Assembly: GCF_040529045.1 (NCBI RefSeq)
Contig: NZ_CP131914.1
Span: 852,501 to 916,500 of the forward strand
DNA from: Xanthomonas indica
Lineage (GTDB): Bacteria; Pseudomonadota; Gammaproteobacteria; Xanthomonadales; Xanthomonadaceae
DNA: 64,000 nucleotides
Reading direction: 5' to 3'
Part shown: positions 8,039 to 16,578 of the stretch, piece after piece
Layout of the letters: every line of letters starts with the position of its first letter
How positions within the stretch are numbered: position 1 is the stretch's first letter
Made by a program: the position numbers and the translations under genes
The notes under the pieces: model-generated
The model's database searches: none
What the model saw: only the letters and a program-made list of their open reading frames with translations
What the model was told of the DNA's origin: nothing

Positions 8039-9004
8039 ATGCCCACTCTCGTCACCGGCGCCGCCGGCTTCATCGGTGCCCACACTGTCCGCGCGCTGCG
8101 CGCCGCCGGGCAGCTGGTGGTGGGCCTGGACAACTACAACGACTACTACGACCCGCAGCTCAAGCGCGACCGCGTCGCCGCGCTGTGCGCGGGCGCGGAC
8201 ATCCGCACCCTGGACCTGACCGACCGCGACGGCCTGGCCGCGCTGTTCGACGAGGTGCAGCCGACCCGCGTCGTGCATCTGGGCGCGCAGGCCGGGGTGC
8301 GCTATTCGCTGCAGAATCCCTACGCCTACGTCGACAGCAACCTGGTCGGCTTCGTCAACATGCTGGAGCTGTGCCGGCACCGCGGCGTGGAGCACCTGGT
8401 CTATGCGTCCAGCAGTTCGGTCTATGGCGATTCGGCGACGCCGCCGTTCTCCGAGGACCAGCGCATCGACCAGCCGCGCTCGCTGTACGCGGCGACCAAG
8501 GCCGCCAACGAACTGATGGCCCATACCTACGCGCAGCTGTACGGCCTGCGCGCCACCGGGCTGCGTTTCTTCACCGTGTATGGTCCGTGGGGCCGCCCGG
8601 ACATGGCGCCGCTGTTGTTCAGCCGCGCGGTGCTGGCCGGGCGCCCGATCGAGGTGTTCAACCACGGGCGCATGCGCCGCGATTTCACCTTCGTCGCCGA
8701 CATCGTCGCCGGCGTGCTCGGCGCGCTCGATCACCCGTCCGGCGAGGCGGTGCCGCACCGCGTGTTCAACCTCGGCAACCATACCCCGGTGGAGCTGGAG
8801 CGTTTCATCGCGGTGATCGAGGCCGCCGCCGGGCGCAGCGCCGAAAAGGTGTACCGGCCGATGCAGCCGGGCGACATGATCGAGACGATGGCCGATACTG
8901 CGCGGGCCCACGCCGCGTTCGGCTTCGATCCGAGCACCCCGATCGAGGTCGGCCTGCCGCAGGTGGTGGCCTGGTGCCGGGAGTATTTCGGCGCCGCCGC
9001 CTGA
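8039..9004 (+). CDS. NAD-dependent sugar epimerase (UDP-glucuronate 4-epimerase-like)
   Basis: 321 residues of the extended SDR family. The NAD-binding motif GAAGFIGAHT lies at residues 7-16; LDNYNDYYDPQLKRDR is typical of UDP-glucuronate/UDP-GlcNAc 4-epimerases; the catalytic SSSSVYG and YAATKAANE (Tyr-x3-Lys) follow, then RFFTVYGPWGRPDMA and RDFTFVADIV. It probably interconverts a UDP-uronic acid or UDP-hexose at C4 in the cytoplasm. The GT2 and LAB_N genes downstream suggest that the sugar enters an envelope glycan. The exact substrate is not decided by sequence. Confidence 0.88.
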   Translation: MPTLVTGAAGFIGAHTVRALRAAGQLVVGLDNYNDYYDPQLKRDRVAALCAGADIRTLDLTDRDGLAALFDEVQPTRVVHLGAQAGVRYSLQNPYAYVDSNLVGFVNMLELCRHRGVEHLVYASSSSVYGDSATPPFSEDQRIDQPRSLYAATKAANELMAHTYAQLYGLRATGLRFFTVYGPWGRPDMAPLLFSRAVLAGRPIEVFNHGRMRRDFTFVADIVAGVLGALDHPSGEAVPHRVFNLGNHTPVELERFIAVIEAAAGRSAEKVYRPMQPGDMIETMADTARAHAAFGFDPSTPIEVGLPQVVAWCREYFGAAA

Positions 9005-9090
9005 CGCTTCATCCGCGGATCATCGGTCCGCGGCACAATGCCTGCCGCTTTTTTCCCCCACGCGCCCCCGCGCCCAGCCTTGCCGAATCC

Positions 9091-9813
9091 ATGAGCCAGC
9101 TTTCCCTTTCCGTCGTCGTCCCGGTGTTCAACGAGCGCGACAACGTGCCGCCGCTGGTCGCCGAGATCGTCGCTGCGCTGCGCGGCACGATCGACTTCGA
9201 GATCGTCTATGTCGACGACCATTCGCGTGACGACACCCTGGCGGTGCTCGAAGGGCTGAAGGCCTCCACGCCGGAACTGCGCGTGCTGCACCACGTCAGC
9301 CAGAGCGGGCAGAGCACCGCGGTGCGCAACGGCGTCAAGGCCGCGCGCGGGCTGTGGATCGCCACCCTCGACGGCGACGGCCAGAACGACCCGGCCGACA
9401 TTCCCAAGCTGCTGGCCGCCCGCGCCGCGGCGGCGCCGCTGGTCAAGCTGTTCGCCGGCTGGCGGGTGTCGCGGCAGGATTCGGGCAGCAAGCGCTGGGC
9501 GTCGAAGTGGGCCAACGCGATCCGCGCGCGCATGCTGCGCGACGACACCCCGGACACCGGTTGCGGCATCAAGCTGTTCGAGCGCGAAGCGTTCCTGGAC
9601 CTGCCGTACTTCGACCACATGCACCGCTACCTGCCGGCACTGATGCAGCGCGCCGGCTGGCAGACCCTGAGTGTGCCGGTGAACCACCGCCACCGCACCT
9701 CCGGCGTGTCCAAGTACAACAACCTCAACCGCGCCCTGGTCGGCATCCGCGATCTGCGCGGCGTGGCCTGGCTGATCGCGCGCAGCCGCCGCACCGCGGT
9801 GCAGGAGCGCTGA
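9091..9813 (+). CDS. GT2 glycosyltransferase (dolichyl-/undecaprenyl-phosphate sugar transferase type)
   Basis: 240 residues. The GT-A fold starts SVVVPVFNERDNVPPL and contains VYVDDHSRD and TLDGDGQNDP (nucleotide and metal sites), with GCGIKLFERE and NHRHRTSGVSKYN in the acceptor region. This pattern is that of ArnC/GtrB/DPM1-like enzymes that load a sugar on polyprenyl phosphate, but no C-terminal membrane helices are present. The LAB_N membrane protein begins one base after the stop codon, so the two probably act together on lipid-linked sugar. Confidence 0.85.
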   Translation: MSQLSLSVVVPVFNERDNVPPLVAEIVAALRGTIDFEIVYVDDHSRDDTLAVLEGLKASTPELRVLHHVSQSGQSTAVRNGVKAARGLWIATLDGDGQNDPADIPKLLAARAAAAPLVKLFAGWRVSRQDSGSKRWASKWANAIRARMLRDDTPDTGCGIKLFEREAFLDLPYFDHMHRYLPALMQRAGWQTLSVPVNHRHRTSGVSKYNNLNRALVGIRDLRGVAWLIARSRRTAVQER

Positions 9814-9814
9814 G

Positions 9815-10156
9815 ATGGAGGCGCATTTCCTCAACGAACCGATCCAGGCGCTGTACTGGACCGGGCTGCACGTCACCGGCTGGAAGCTGATCGGCTACGT
9901 CGGCGCGCTGATGTTCGGTGGCCGCTGGCTGGTGCAGTTCGTCGCTTCCAAGCGCGCCGGCAAGCCGGTGATCCCGCGCCTGTTCTGGTACATGAGCGTG
10001 GTCGGCAGCCTGATGACGCTGAGCTACTTCATGTTCTCGGCCAAGCAGGACTCGGTGGGCGTGCTGCAGAACCTGTTCCCCGCCTTCACCGCCTTCTACA
10101 GCCTGTACCTGGACATCAAGCACCGCGGCTGGCGCCGCGACCGCGCCTCGCATTGA
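9815..10156 (+). CDS. LAB_N-domain membrane protein
   Basis: 113 residues with three membrane segments (about 22-42, 58-76, 84-102). LIGYVGALMFGGRWLVQFVAS and PRLFWYMSVVGSLMTLSYF match the lipid-A-disaccharide synthase N-terminal (LAB_N) domain, a small membrane module often found beside GT2 transferases. It may assist flipping of a polyprenyl-phosphate sugar or modification of lipid A; that role is inferred from context. No GT39/ArnT-like transferase follows; a REP/RAYT region does. Confidence 0.82.
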   Translation: MEAHFLNEPIQALYWTGLHVTGWKLIGYVGALMFGGRWLVQFVASKRAGKPVIPRLFWYMSVVGSLMTLSYFMFSAKQDSVGVLQNLFPAFTAFYSLYLDIKHRGWRRDRASH

Positions 10157-10221
10157 GCGCGCGGCACGCTTGCGCGTGATCGCAGGCGGTGCGCAACACG
10201 GTCCGATCGCGACCCTGCAAC

Positions 10222-10506
10222 TGTGGGAGGGGCTTCAGCCCCGACGCGCGATCTCCAACGTCTCGGTAGCCCTGCCCGCTGCTGCATCCAGCAGCGAGTA
10301 CCGGATTTCTGACGCCGGCCGTCGTAGGAGCGGCTTTAGCTCCGACGCATGAGCCCGCCATGCTTCAGTGGTCCTGCTGTCATCGCCTCCGATGGCATCA
10401 GGTACGCACATGTGGGAGGGACTTCAGTCCCGACGCGCGATCTTCCACGTCTCGGTAGCCCTGCCCGCTGCTGCATCCAGCAGCAAGTACAGGATTTCTG
10501 ACGCCG
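10222..10506. repeat. Two 96-bp direct repeats, each starting with a REP palindrome
   Basis: Bases 10222-10317 and 10411-10506 are nearly identical. Each starts tgtgggaggg(g/a)cttcag, a palindrome of the REP kind, and ends tttctgacgccg. Between them, at about 10322-10350, is a third REP-like unit (gtaggagcggctttagctcc). The block lies directly upstream of the RAYT gene and fills most of the 426-nt gap after the LAB_N gene. Confidence 0.85.
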
Positions 10507-10582
10507 CACCCGCAAGTTTCCTCACACCTGCGCCGGTCGATCCGCGATGGTGTCGCGGAATCCGCCCTGCAACCCTGGGGTC

Positions 10583-11107
10583 ATGGACACTCGACTTCCC
10601 AGAGGCTACCGCGCGCTGCGTGCAGGGCGCTGGAGCGAGACCGGACGCATCTACCTGGTCACCACCGTGACTTGGCAGCGCCAGCGCCTGTTCGAGGATT
10701 GGCGATGCGCCTGGGCGGCCGCGTCCTGCCTGGGCCATGCCGACACCTGGGCGGGCGCGCAACTTCTGTGCTGGGTGCTGATGCCCGATCATTGGCATGG
10801 GCTGGTCATGCTCGATGGTGGCGCTGCGCTGTCGACCGTCATACGGGAAGCGAAGGGTCGCGCCGCGAGGGCAGCCAATCACGCGCGCGGCCGTGGCGGC
10901 GCCGTGTGGATGGAGGGGTTTCACGATCGCGCACTACGCGATGCGCGGCAGTTGCTGCCGGCCGCGCGCTACATCGTCGCCAACCCATTGCGCGCCGGTC
11001 TGGTGCGTCGGGTTGGCGACTACCCGTACTGGGATGCGGTTTGGCTGTGTTCGCCCGCTATCGCGCCGTACGAGGCATCCAGCTCTGGTGCATGTGCGGC
11101 GGCATGA
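10583..11107 (+). CDS. REP-associated tyrosine transposase (RAYT)
   Basis: 174 residues from the ATG at 10583 (an upstream in-frame ATG at 10547 would add 12 unconserved residues). It has the Y1/HUH layout: HWH at residues 70-72 within WVLMPDHWHGLV, and Tyr130 in YIVANPLRAGLV, followed by GDYPYWDA. RAYTs cut and rejoin single-stranded REP DNA and are thought to spread REP elements without ends of their own. REP units flank it in opposite orientation (10222-10440 and 11225-11253). Catalytic residues look intact, so it may be active. Confidence 0.9.
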   Translation: MDTRLPRGYRALRAGRWSETGRIYLVTTVTWQRQRLFEDWRCAWAAASCLGHADTWAGAQLLCWVLMPDHWHGLVMLDGGAALSTVIREAKGRAARAANHARGRGGAVWMEGFHDRALRDARQLLPAARYIVANPLRAGLVRRVGDYPYWDAVWLCSPAIAPYEASSSGACAAA

Positions 11108-11224
11108 TGTCGTGCACACAGCTGTGAGGATTGCGGTTACATGGTTGCTGTTCGTAACAGCAGGCATGCGAGCGGTGCAATGGCTGCAGGCTGCTGCTGG
11201 GTGCTATCGCAGGCGGAGCGACCG

Positions 11225-11253
11225 CGCGTCGGGACTGAAGTCCCTCCCACATG
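11225..11253 (-). repeat. Inverted REP unit on the right of the RAYT gene
   Basis: The sequence around gggactgaagtccctccc is the reverse complement of the REP at 10411-10436. The RAYT gene is therefore bracketed by REPs in inverted orientation. Confidence 0.8.
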
Positions 11254-11268
11254 GGGGGCCATCCTGCT

Positions 11269-11340
11269 TAGCCGTAGCCGTAGCCGTAGCCGTAGCCGTG
11301 GCCGTGGCCGTGGCCAGCCAGAGCCAGAGCCAGAGCCAGA
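11269..11340. repeat. Hexanucleotide microsatellite
   Basis: Twelve consecutive 6-bp units: five tagccg, two tggccg, one tggcca and four gccaga. It lies in the 379-nt gap between the RAYT and DUF885 genes, about 150 nt before the latter's start. A period of six would keep frame if translated, but no convincing gene covers it. The remainder of the gap shows nothing I can name. Confidence 0.85.
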
Positions 11341-11486
11341 GCTGCAGTCCTCACGGTTGTAGTGCGGCACAACCGCCGCGCGGCGCGTTTGCGTCCCCGG
11401 CCTTGTCCCACACAGGACTTCCGGCCCACCCGCCAGGCAGGGCAGGGGTGCGATCATCGACGATCCGTTCCCGCCGTGTGCCGCCC

Positions 11487-13301
11487 ATGCCGATGCTCGC
11501 CAAGACCCCGCTGGCCATTTCCCTGCTGATCGCGTTCGCCGTGACCACGCCCGCACTGGCCGCGCCGCCGTCGTCGGCAGCGTCCAGCGCAACACCGGCA
11601 ACGGCCAACGCCAGCGCCGCCGATGCGCGCTTCCAGGCCATCTACGAGAAGGAGTGGGCCTGGCGCCAGGCGCAGCTCGGGCAGGCCGACGAGGACAGCG
11701 ACAGCAGCGGCGACAATCGCCATCTGCCCGATGTCGGCGCGGCCGCGCAGGCAGCGCGCCTGAAGGTGTGGGAGGACGTGCTGCGGCAGCTGGACACGCT
11801 CGATGCGGCCCAGCTTTCGCCGGAGAACCAGGTGAACCTGGCGGTGTACCGGCCGCAGGTGGAGAACCTGGCCGCGGCGGTGCGCCTGCGCGCCTACGAG
11901 ATGCCGTTCAACTCCGACAGCGCGTTCTGGTCGGACCTGGCGTTCATGGCGCGGCGCAACCTGCGCACGCTCGACGAGTACCGCGCCTACATCGCGCGGC
12001 TGGAGGACGTGCCGCGCTACTTCGCGCAGCAGACCGACAACATGCGCGCCGGGCTCAAGCGTGGCTTCAGCGTGCCGCGCGCGGTGCTCGACGGTCGCGA
12101 CGGCGCCATCGCCACTGTGGCCGAACTGAAGGACCCGACCACGGCGGTGCTGTACACGCCGTTCAAGCAGATGCCGGCGCAGATCCCGGCCGCCGAGCAG
12201 GCGCAACTGCGCGCGCAGGCGCAGGCGGCACTGCGCGACAAGGTGATCCCGGCCTATGCGCAACTGCTGGCCTTCTACCGCCAGGAGTACATGCCGCAGG
12301 CACGCACCACGCTGGCCGCCGAAGCCCTGCCAGACGGCAAGGCCTACTACCGCCAACAGATCCGCGAGTACACCACGCTGGACATGGACCCCGAGCAGAT
12401 CCACCAGCTCGGCCTGCGCGAGGTGGCGCGGATCCAGAAGGAGATGGACGCGATCATCCAGCAGGTCGGCTTCCACGCGCCGGCCGGGCAGAAGACCTTC
12501 CCGGCGTTCCTGCAGTTCCTGCGCACCGATCCGCAGTTCTACGTGAAGACCCCGCAGGAGTTGCTCGATCGTGCCGCGTGGATCGCCAAGCGCGTGGACG
12601 GGGAGGTCGGCAAGTTCATCGGCACGCTGCCGCGCGGGCGCTTCACCATCGTGCCGGTGCCGGCGGACATCGCCCCGTTCTGGACCGCCGGGCGCGGCGG
12701 CGTCGGCACCTACTGGCTCAACACCTACGACCTGCCGTCGCGGCCGCTGTACAACCTGCCGGCGCTGACCCTGCACGAGTCCTCGCCGGGCCATTCGCTG
12801 CAGGGCGCGCTGGCCGAGGAGCAGGGCGCGCAGCCGGCGTTCCGCCGCGAGAACTACATCTCCGCCTACGGCGAGGGCTGGGCGCTGTACACCGAGAAGC
12901 TGGGCAAGGAGATGGGCATCTACGCCACGCCCTACGAGGACTTCGGCCGGCTCAGCTACGAGATGTGGCGCGCCTGCCGTCTGGTGATCGACACCGGCGT
13001 GCACCACAAGGGCTGGACCCGCGCACAGGCGCAGGCCTACCTGCGCGAGCGCACCGCGCTCAGCGAGCACGAGGTCACCACCGAGGTCGACCGCTACATC
13101 TCCTGGCCGGGCCAGGCGCTGAGCTACAAGCTCGGCGAGCTGACCATCCTCGACCTGCGCGCCGAGGCCGAGCGCGAACTCGGCCCGGAGTTCGACATCA
13201 AGTCCTTCCACGACGCGGTGCTGCAGCAGGGCTCGGTGCCGCTGCCGGTGCTGCAGCAGCAGATCCGCGCCTACATCGCCGCGCGCAAGAAGAAGGCCTG
13301 A
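11487..13301 (+). CDS. DUF885 family protein (probable secreted metallopeptidase-like)
   Basis: 604 residues from the ATG at 11487 (a second ATG at 11493 is equivalent). Residues 1-28 form a signal peptide ending PALAAP. The rest matches DUF885, which resembles M32-type metallopeptidases: HESSPGH at about residue 430 (HExxxGH-like zinc site), YISAYGEGWALYTEKLG, and WPGQALSYKLGELTI near the C-terminus. The likely location is the periplasm or outside. Peptidase activity is inferred from motif and family, not proven. Confidence 0.85.
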   Translation: MPMLAKTPLAISLLIAFAVTTPALAAPPSSAASSATPATANASAADARFQAIYEKEWAWRQAQLGQADEDSDSSGDNRHLPDVGAAAQAARLKVWEDVLRQLDTLDAAQLSPENQVNLAVYRPQVENLAAAVRLRAYEMPFNSDSAFWSDLAFMARRNLRTLDEYRAYIARLEDVPRYFAQQTDNMRAGLKRGFSVPRAVLDGRDGAIATVAELKDPTTAVLYTPFKQMPAQIPAAEQAQLRAQAQAALRDKVIPAYAQLLAFYRQEYMPQARTTLAAEALPDGKAYYRQQIREYTTLDMDPEQIHQLGLREVARIQKEMDAIIQQVGFHAPAGQKTFPAFLQFLRTDPQFYVKTPQELLDRAAWIAKRVDGEVGKFIGTLPRGRFTIVPVPADIAPFWTAGRGGVGTYWLNTYDLPSRPLYNLPALTLHESSPGHSLQGALAEEQGAQPAFRRENYISAYGEGWALYTEKLGKEMGIYATPYEDFGRLSYEMWRACRLVIDTGVHHKGWTRAQAQAYLRERTALSEHEVTTEVDRYISWPGQALSYKLGELTILDLRAEAERELGPEFDIKSFHDAVLQQGSVPLPVLQQQIRAYIAARKKKA

Positions 13302-13358
13302 TCGCCGCCGCACAGGCCGGCGCCGCGTCCCGCGGGAAGGGCGCCGGCCTGCACCGGA

Positions 13359-16300
13359 TCAGCCGGCCACGCGCGGCGCGGCGATGCGCGCGGCGAACGT
13401 CGGCAGCACCAGCAGGGTGAGCGCGGTGGCGGTCAGCAGCCCGCCGATCACCACCGTCGCCAGCGGTTTCTGCACCTCCGCACCTGCGCCGCTGGCGATG
13501 GCCATCGGCAGGAAGCCGACGATCGCCACCAGCGCGGTGGTCAGCACCGCCCGCAGGCGGCTGGCCGCGCCGTCGATCGCCGCCCGCCACGGCGTCGCAC
13601 CGGCCTGGCGGCGCTCGCCGATGGCCTGCATCAGCACCAGCCCGTTCAAGGTCGCCACGCCGGACACGGCGATCAAGCCGACCGCCGCCGACACCGAGAA
13701 CGGCATGCCGCGCAGCAGCAGGGCGAGGAGGCCGCCGACCAGTGCCAGCGGCACGCAGCCGAACACCAGCAACGCTTCGCGGATGTTGCGCAAGGCCATG
13801 AACAGCAGGCTGCCGATCAGCAGGAACACCACCGGCACCACCATCGCCAGGCGCCGCTCGGCGCGCTGCAGGTTCTCGAACTGCCCGCCCCAGCGCAGGT
13901 AGGCGCCCGGCGGCAGTGTCACCTCGGCCACCGCCACTTGCGCCGCGGCGACGAAGCCGCCCAGGTCGCGGCCGCGCACGTTGGCCTGCACCACCACGCG
14001 GCGGCTGCCGTTGTCGCGGCTGATCTGGTTCGGCCCCTCGCTGACGTCGATCCGCGCCACCGAGGACAACGGCACCACCTGCCCGGCGGGCGTGGCGATC
14101 GGCAAGGCGGCGAGCTGGTCCGGATCGTTGCGCGCGGCATCGTCCAGCCGCACCACCACGTCGAAGCGGCGGTCGCCCTCGAAGATGCGCCCGGCCGTGG
14201 CGCCGCCGATGCCGGTGCTCACCGCCTCGCTGACGTCTGCCGCGGTCAGTCCGAGTTGCGCGGCGGCCACGTGGTCGATGCGCACGTTGAGGGTGGGCAG
14301 GCCGGCGACCTGTTCCACCCGCACGTCGGCGGCGCCGGGCACCGCACGCAGCTTCAGCGCCACCTGGTCGGCGGCCGCACGCAGCCGCTGCATGTCCTCG
14401 CCGAACACCATCACCGCCAGGTCGGTGCGCACGCCGGAGATCAACTCGTTGAAGCGCAGTTCGATCGGCTGGCTGAACTCCACGCTGTTGCCCAGTTGTT
14501 GCCCGGCCAGTTTCTCCAGTCGTTCCACCAGCGCCTCCTTGTGCAGCGCTGGATCGGGCCACTGCGCGCGCGGCTTCAGCACGATCACGCTGTCGGAGAT
14601 GTTGGTCGGCATCGGATCGATCGCCGCCTCCGCGGTGCCGGTGCGCGAGAACACCGCCGCCACTTCCGGCTGCCGGGCGATGGCCCTCTCCAGCGCCAGT
14701 TGCATCGCCAGCGACTGCTCCAGCGAGGTCGAGGGCACGCGCAGCGCCTGCATCGCCACGTTGCCTTCGTCCAGCGTCGGCATGAACTCGCGGCCCAGCA
14801 GCGCGAACGCGCCCACGCCCAGCACGCCCATCAGCGCCACCCCGGCGGCCACCATGCGTGGACGTGCGACCGCGCCGCCGATCAGCGGTTGCAGGCGCTG
14901 CCGCAGCCGGCGGAGCAGCCAGGTCTCGTGGTCCCCTGCGTGGTCCTGGGGCGCGACGGCACGCGCCGTCGGCTCGCGCACCAGCAGCGCGGCCAGCGCC
15001 GGCACGAAGGTGAAGGAGAACAGGAAGGCGCCGACCAGGGCCAGCATGAAGGTCGCCGCCATCGGCTGGAAGGTCTTGCCCTCCACGCCTTCCAGGGTGA
15101 GGATCGGCGCGAACACCAGCAGGATGATCAACTGGCCGAACGCCGCCGGCCGCGCCATCTTGCGCGCCGCCTCGGCGGCCACGCCCAGCCGCTCGGCCGT
15201 GGTGAGCGCGCGGCCCAGTTCGGCACGGCGCTGCCCCAACAGCAGCAACGTCGACTCGACCACGATCACCGCGCCGTCGACCAGGATGCCGAAGTCCAGC
15301 GCGCCCAGGCTCATCAGGTTGCCGCTGATGCCGAAGCGGTGCATGCCGATCACCGCGAACAGGAACGACAGCGGGATCACCAGTGCGGCGATCGCCGCCG
15401 CGCGCAGGTTGCCCAGCAGCAGGAACAGCACCACTACCACCAGCAACGCGCCTTCGGTGAGGTTCCTGGCCACCGTGCGGATGGTGGCGTCGACCAGCAC
15501 GCTGCGGTCCAGCACCGGCACGGCGACGATGTCCGGCGGCAGCGTGGCGTTGACCTGCTGCAGCCGTGCGGCCGCGACCTGCGCCACGGTGCGGCTGTTG
15601 TCGCCGGCGAGCATCAGCGCCGTGCCCAGCACCGCCTCGTGGCCGTTGCGGCTGGCCGCGCCCAGGCGCGGCGCACGGCCGGGTGCGACCTCGGCCACGT
15701 CGGCCACGCGCACCACCACGCCGTTGCGGGTGGCTACCGGCGCCTGCGCGAGATCGTCGGCGCCCAACGCCAGGCCGTCGGCACGCACCACCAGGCCTTC
15801 GCCGGCACGCTGCACGAAGCCGGCACCGGCCTGCACATTGGCGCGCTGCAGCGCCGTCACCAGATCGGCCAGCCCCAGGCCGTGCGCGGCCAGCCGCGCG
15901 GTGTCCGGATGCACGGCGTATTCCTTGACGTAGCCGCCGATCGTGTCGACCCCGGCCAGGCCCGGGCTGGCACGCATCTGCGGCGCGATGATCCAGTCCT
16001 GCACGGTGCGCAGGTAGGTGGCGCGCTCCTGCGGGGTGCGCAGCAGCTCGCCCTCCGGCGTGCGGTAGACCGCGCCGGCCTGCCAGCCCGCCGCGCCCGG
16101 CCGCGCCAGCCGGGCCGGGTCGAACGCGGTGAAGTCCACCGTCCACATCAGCACCTCGCCCAGCCCGGTGGTCACCGGCGACAGCCGCGGCGTCACGCCG
16201 TCGGGCAGATCCTCGGCCGCCTCGCGCATGCGCTCGGCCACCTGCTGGCGGGCGAAGTACAGGTCGGTGGCGTCGCTGAAGATCGCGGTGACCTGCGAGA

Positions 16301-16568
16301 AGCCGTTGCGCGACAGCGAGCGCGTGGTGACCAGGCCGGGAATGCCGGCAAGCGCCGTCTCCAGCGGATAGGTCACCTGGCGTTCGATCTGCTCGGGGGT
16401 CAGCGCCGGGGCGACGGTGTTGAGCTGCACCTGGCGATTGGTGATGTCCGGCACCGCGTCGATCGGCAGCCGCCCCAACTGGTACAGGCCCCAGCCGGCG
16501 ATCAATGCGGCCAGGAACAGCACCAGCCAGCGCAGGCGCACCGCCGTGTCGATGATGAGGTTGAACAT
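13359..16568 (-). CDS. Heavy-metal efflux RND pump (CzcA/CusA family)
   Basis: 1069 residues, the usual length. Start at 16568, where MFNLIIDTAVRLRWLV begins after a GAGGAGA Shine-Dalgarno; an upstream ATG lies inside the adaptor gene. Twelve membrane segments with two large periplasmic loops fit an RND trimer. The TM4 motif DFGILVDGAVIVVE keeps the D-x5-D-x6-E spacing of CzcA-type (Co/Zn/Cd) pumps. It exports divalent cations by proton exchange through adaptor and TolC partners encoded just upstream in the same operon. The exact metal is inferred. Confidence 0.94.
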   Translation of the reverse strand: MFNLIIDTAVRLRWLVLFLAALIAGWGLYQLGRLPIDAVPDITNRQVQLNTVAPALTPEQIERQVTYPLETALAGIPGLVTTRSLSRNGFSQVTAIFSDATDLYFARQQVAERMREAAEDLPDGVTPRLSPVTTGLGEVLMWTVDFTAFDPARLARPGAAGWQAGAVYRTPEGELLRTPQERATYLRTVQDWIIAPQMRASPGLAGVDTIGGYVKEYAVHPDTARLAAHGLGLADLVTALQRANVQAGAGFVQRAGEGLVVRADGLALGADDLAQAPVATRNGVVVRVADVAEVAPGRAPRLGAASRNGHEAVLGTALMLAGDNSRTVAQVAAARLQQVNATLPPDIVAVPVLDRSVLVDATIRTVARNLTEGALLVVVVLFLLLGNLRAAAIAALVIPLSFLFAVIGMHRFGISGNLMSLGALDFGILVDGAVIVVESTLLLLGQRRAELGRALTTAERLGVAAEAARKMARPAAFGQLIILLVFAPILTLEGVEGKTFQPMAATFMLALVGAFLFSFTFVPALAALLVREPTARAVAPQDHAGDHETWLLRRLRQRLQPLIGGAVARPRMVAAGVALMGVLGVGAFALLGREFMPTLDEGNVAMQALRVPSTSLEQSLAMQLALERAIARQPEVAAVFSRTGTAEAAIDPMPTNISDSVIVLKPRAQWPDPALHKEALVERLEKLAGQQLGNSVEFSQPIELRFNELISGVRTDLAVMVFGEDMQRLRAAADQVALKLRAVPGAADVRVEQVAGLPTLNVRIDHVAAAQLGLTAADVSEAVSTGIGGATAGRIFEGDRRFDVVVRLDDAARNDPDQLAALPIATPAGQVVPLSSVARIDVSEGPNQISRDNGSRRVVVQANVRGRDLGGFVAAAQVAVAEVTLPPGAYLRWGGQFENLQRAERRLAMVVPVVFLLIGSLLFMALRNIREALLVFGCVPLALVGGLLALLLRGMPFSVSAAVGLIAVSGVATLNGLVLMQAIGERRQAGATPWRAAIDGAASRLRAVLTTALVAIVGFLPMAIASGAGAEVQKPLATVVIGGLLTATALTLLVLPTFAARIAAPRVAG

Positions 16569-16578
16569 GGTTGTCTCC

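Noticed and set aside
11110-11140. CRP/Clp site (TGTGA...TTACA) upstream of the DUF885 gene
   Set aside because: Spacing between half-sites is 9 rather than 6 and it lies over 350 nt from the start codon.
11269-11340. Hexamer repeat as coding sequence of a repeat protein
   Set aside because: Frames through it are long only because of GC bias and have no start with ribosome site; they run into the DUF885 gene from upstream noise.
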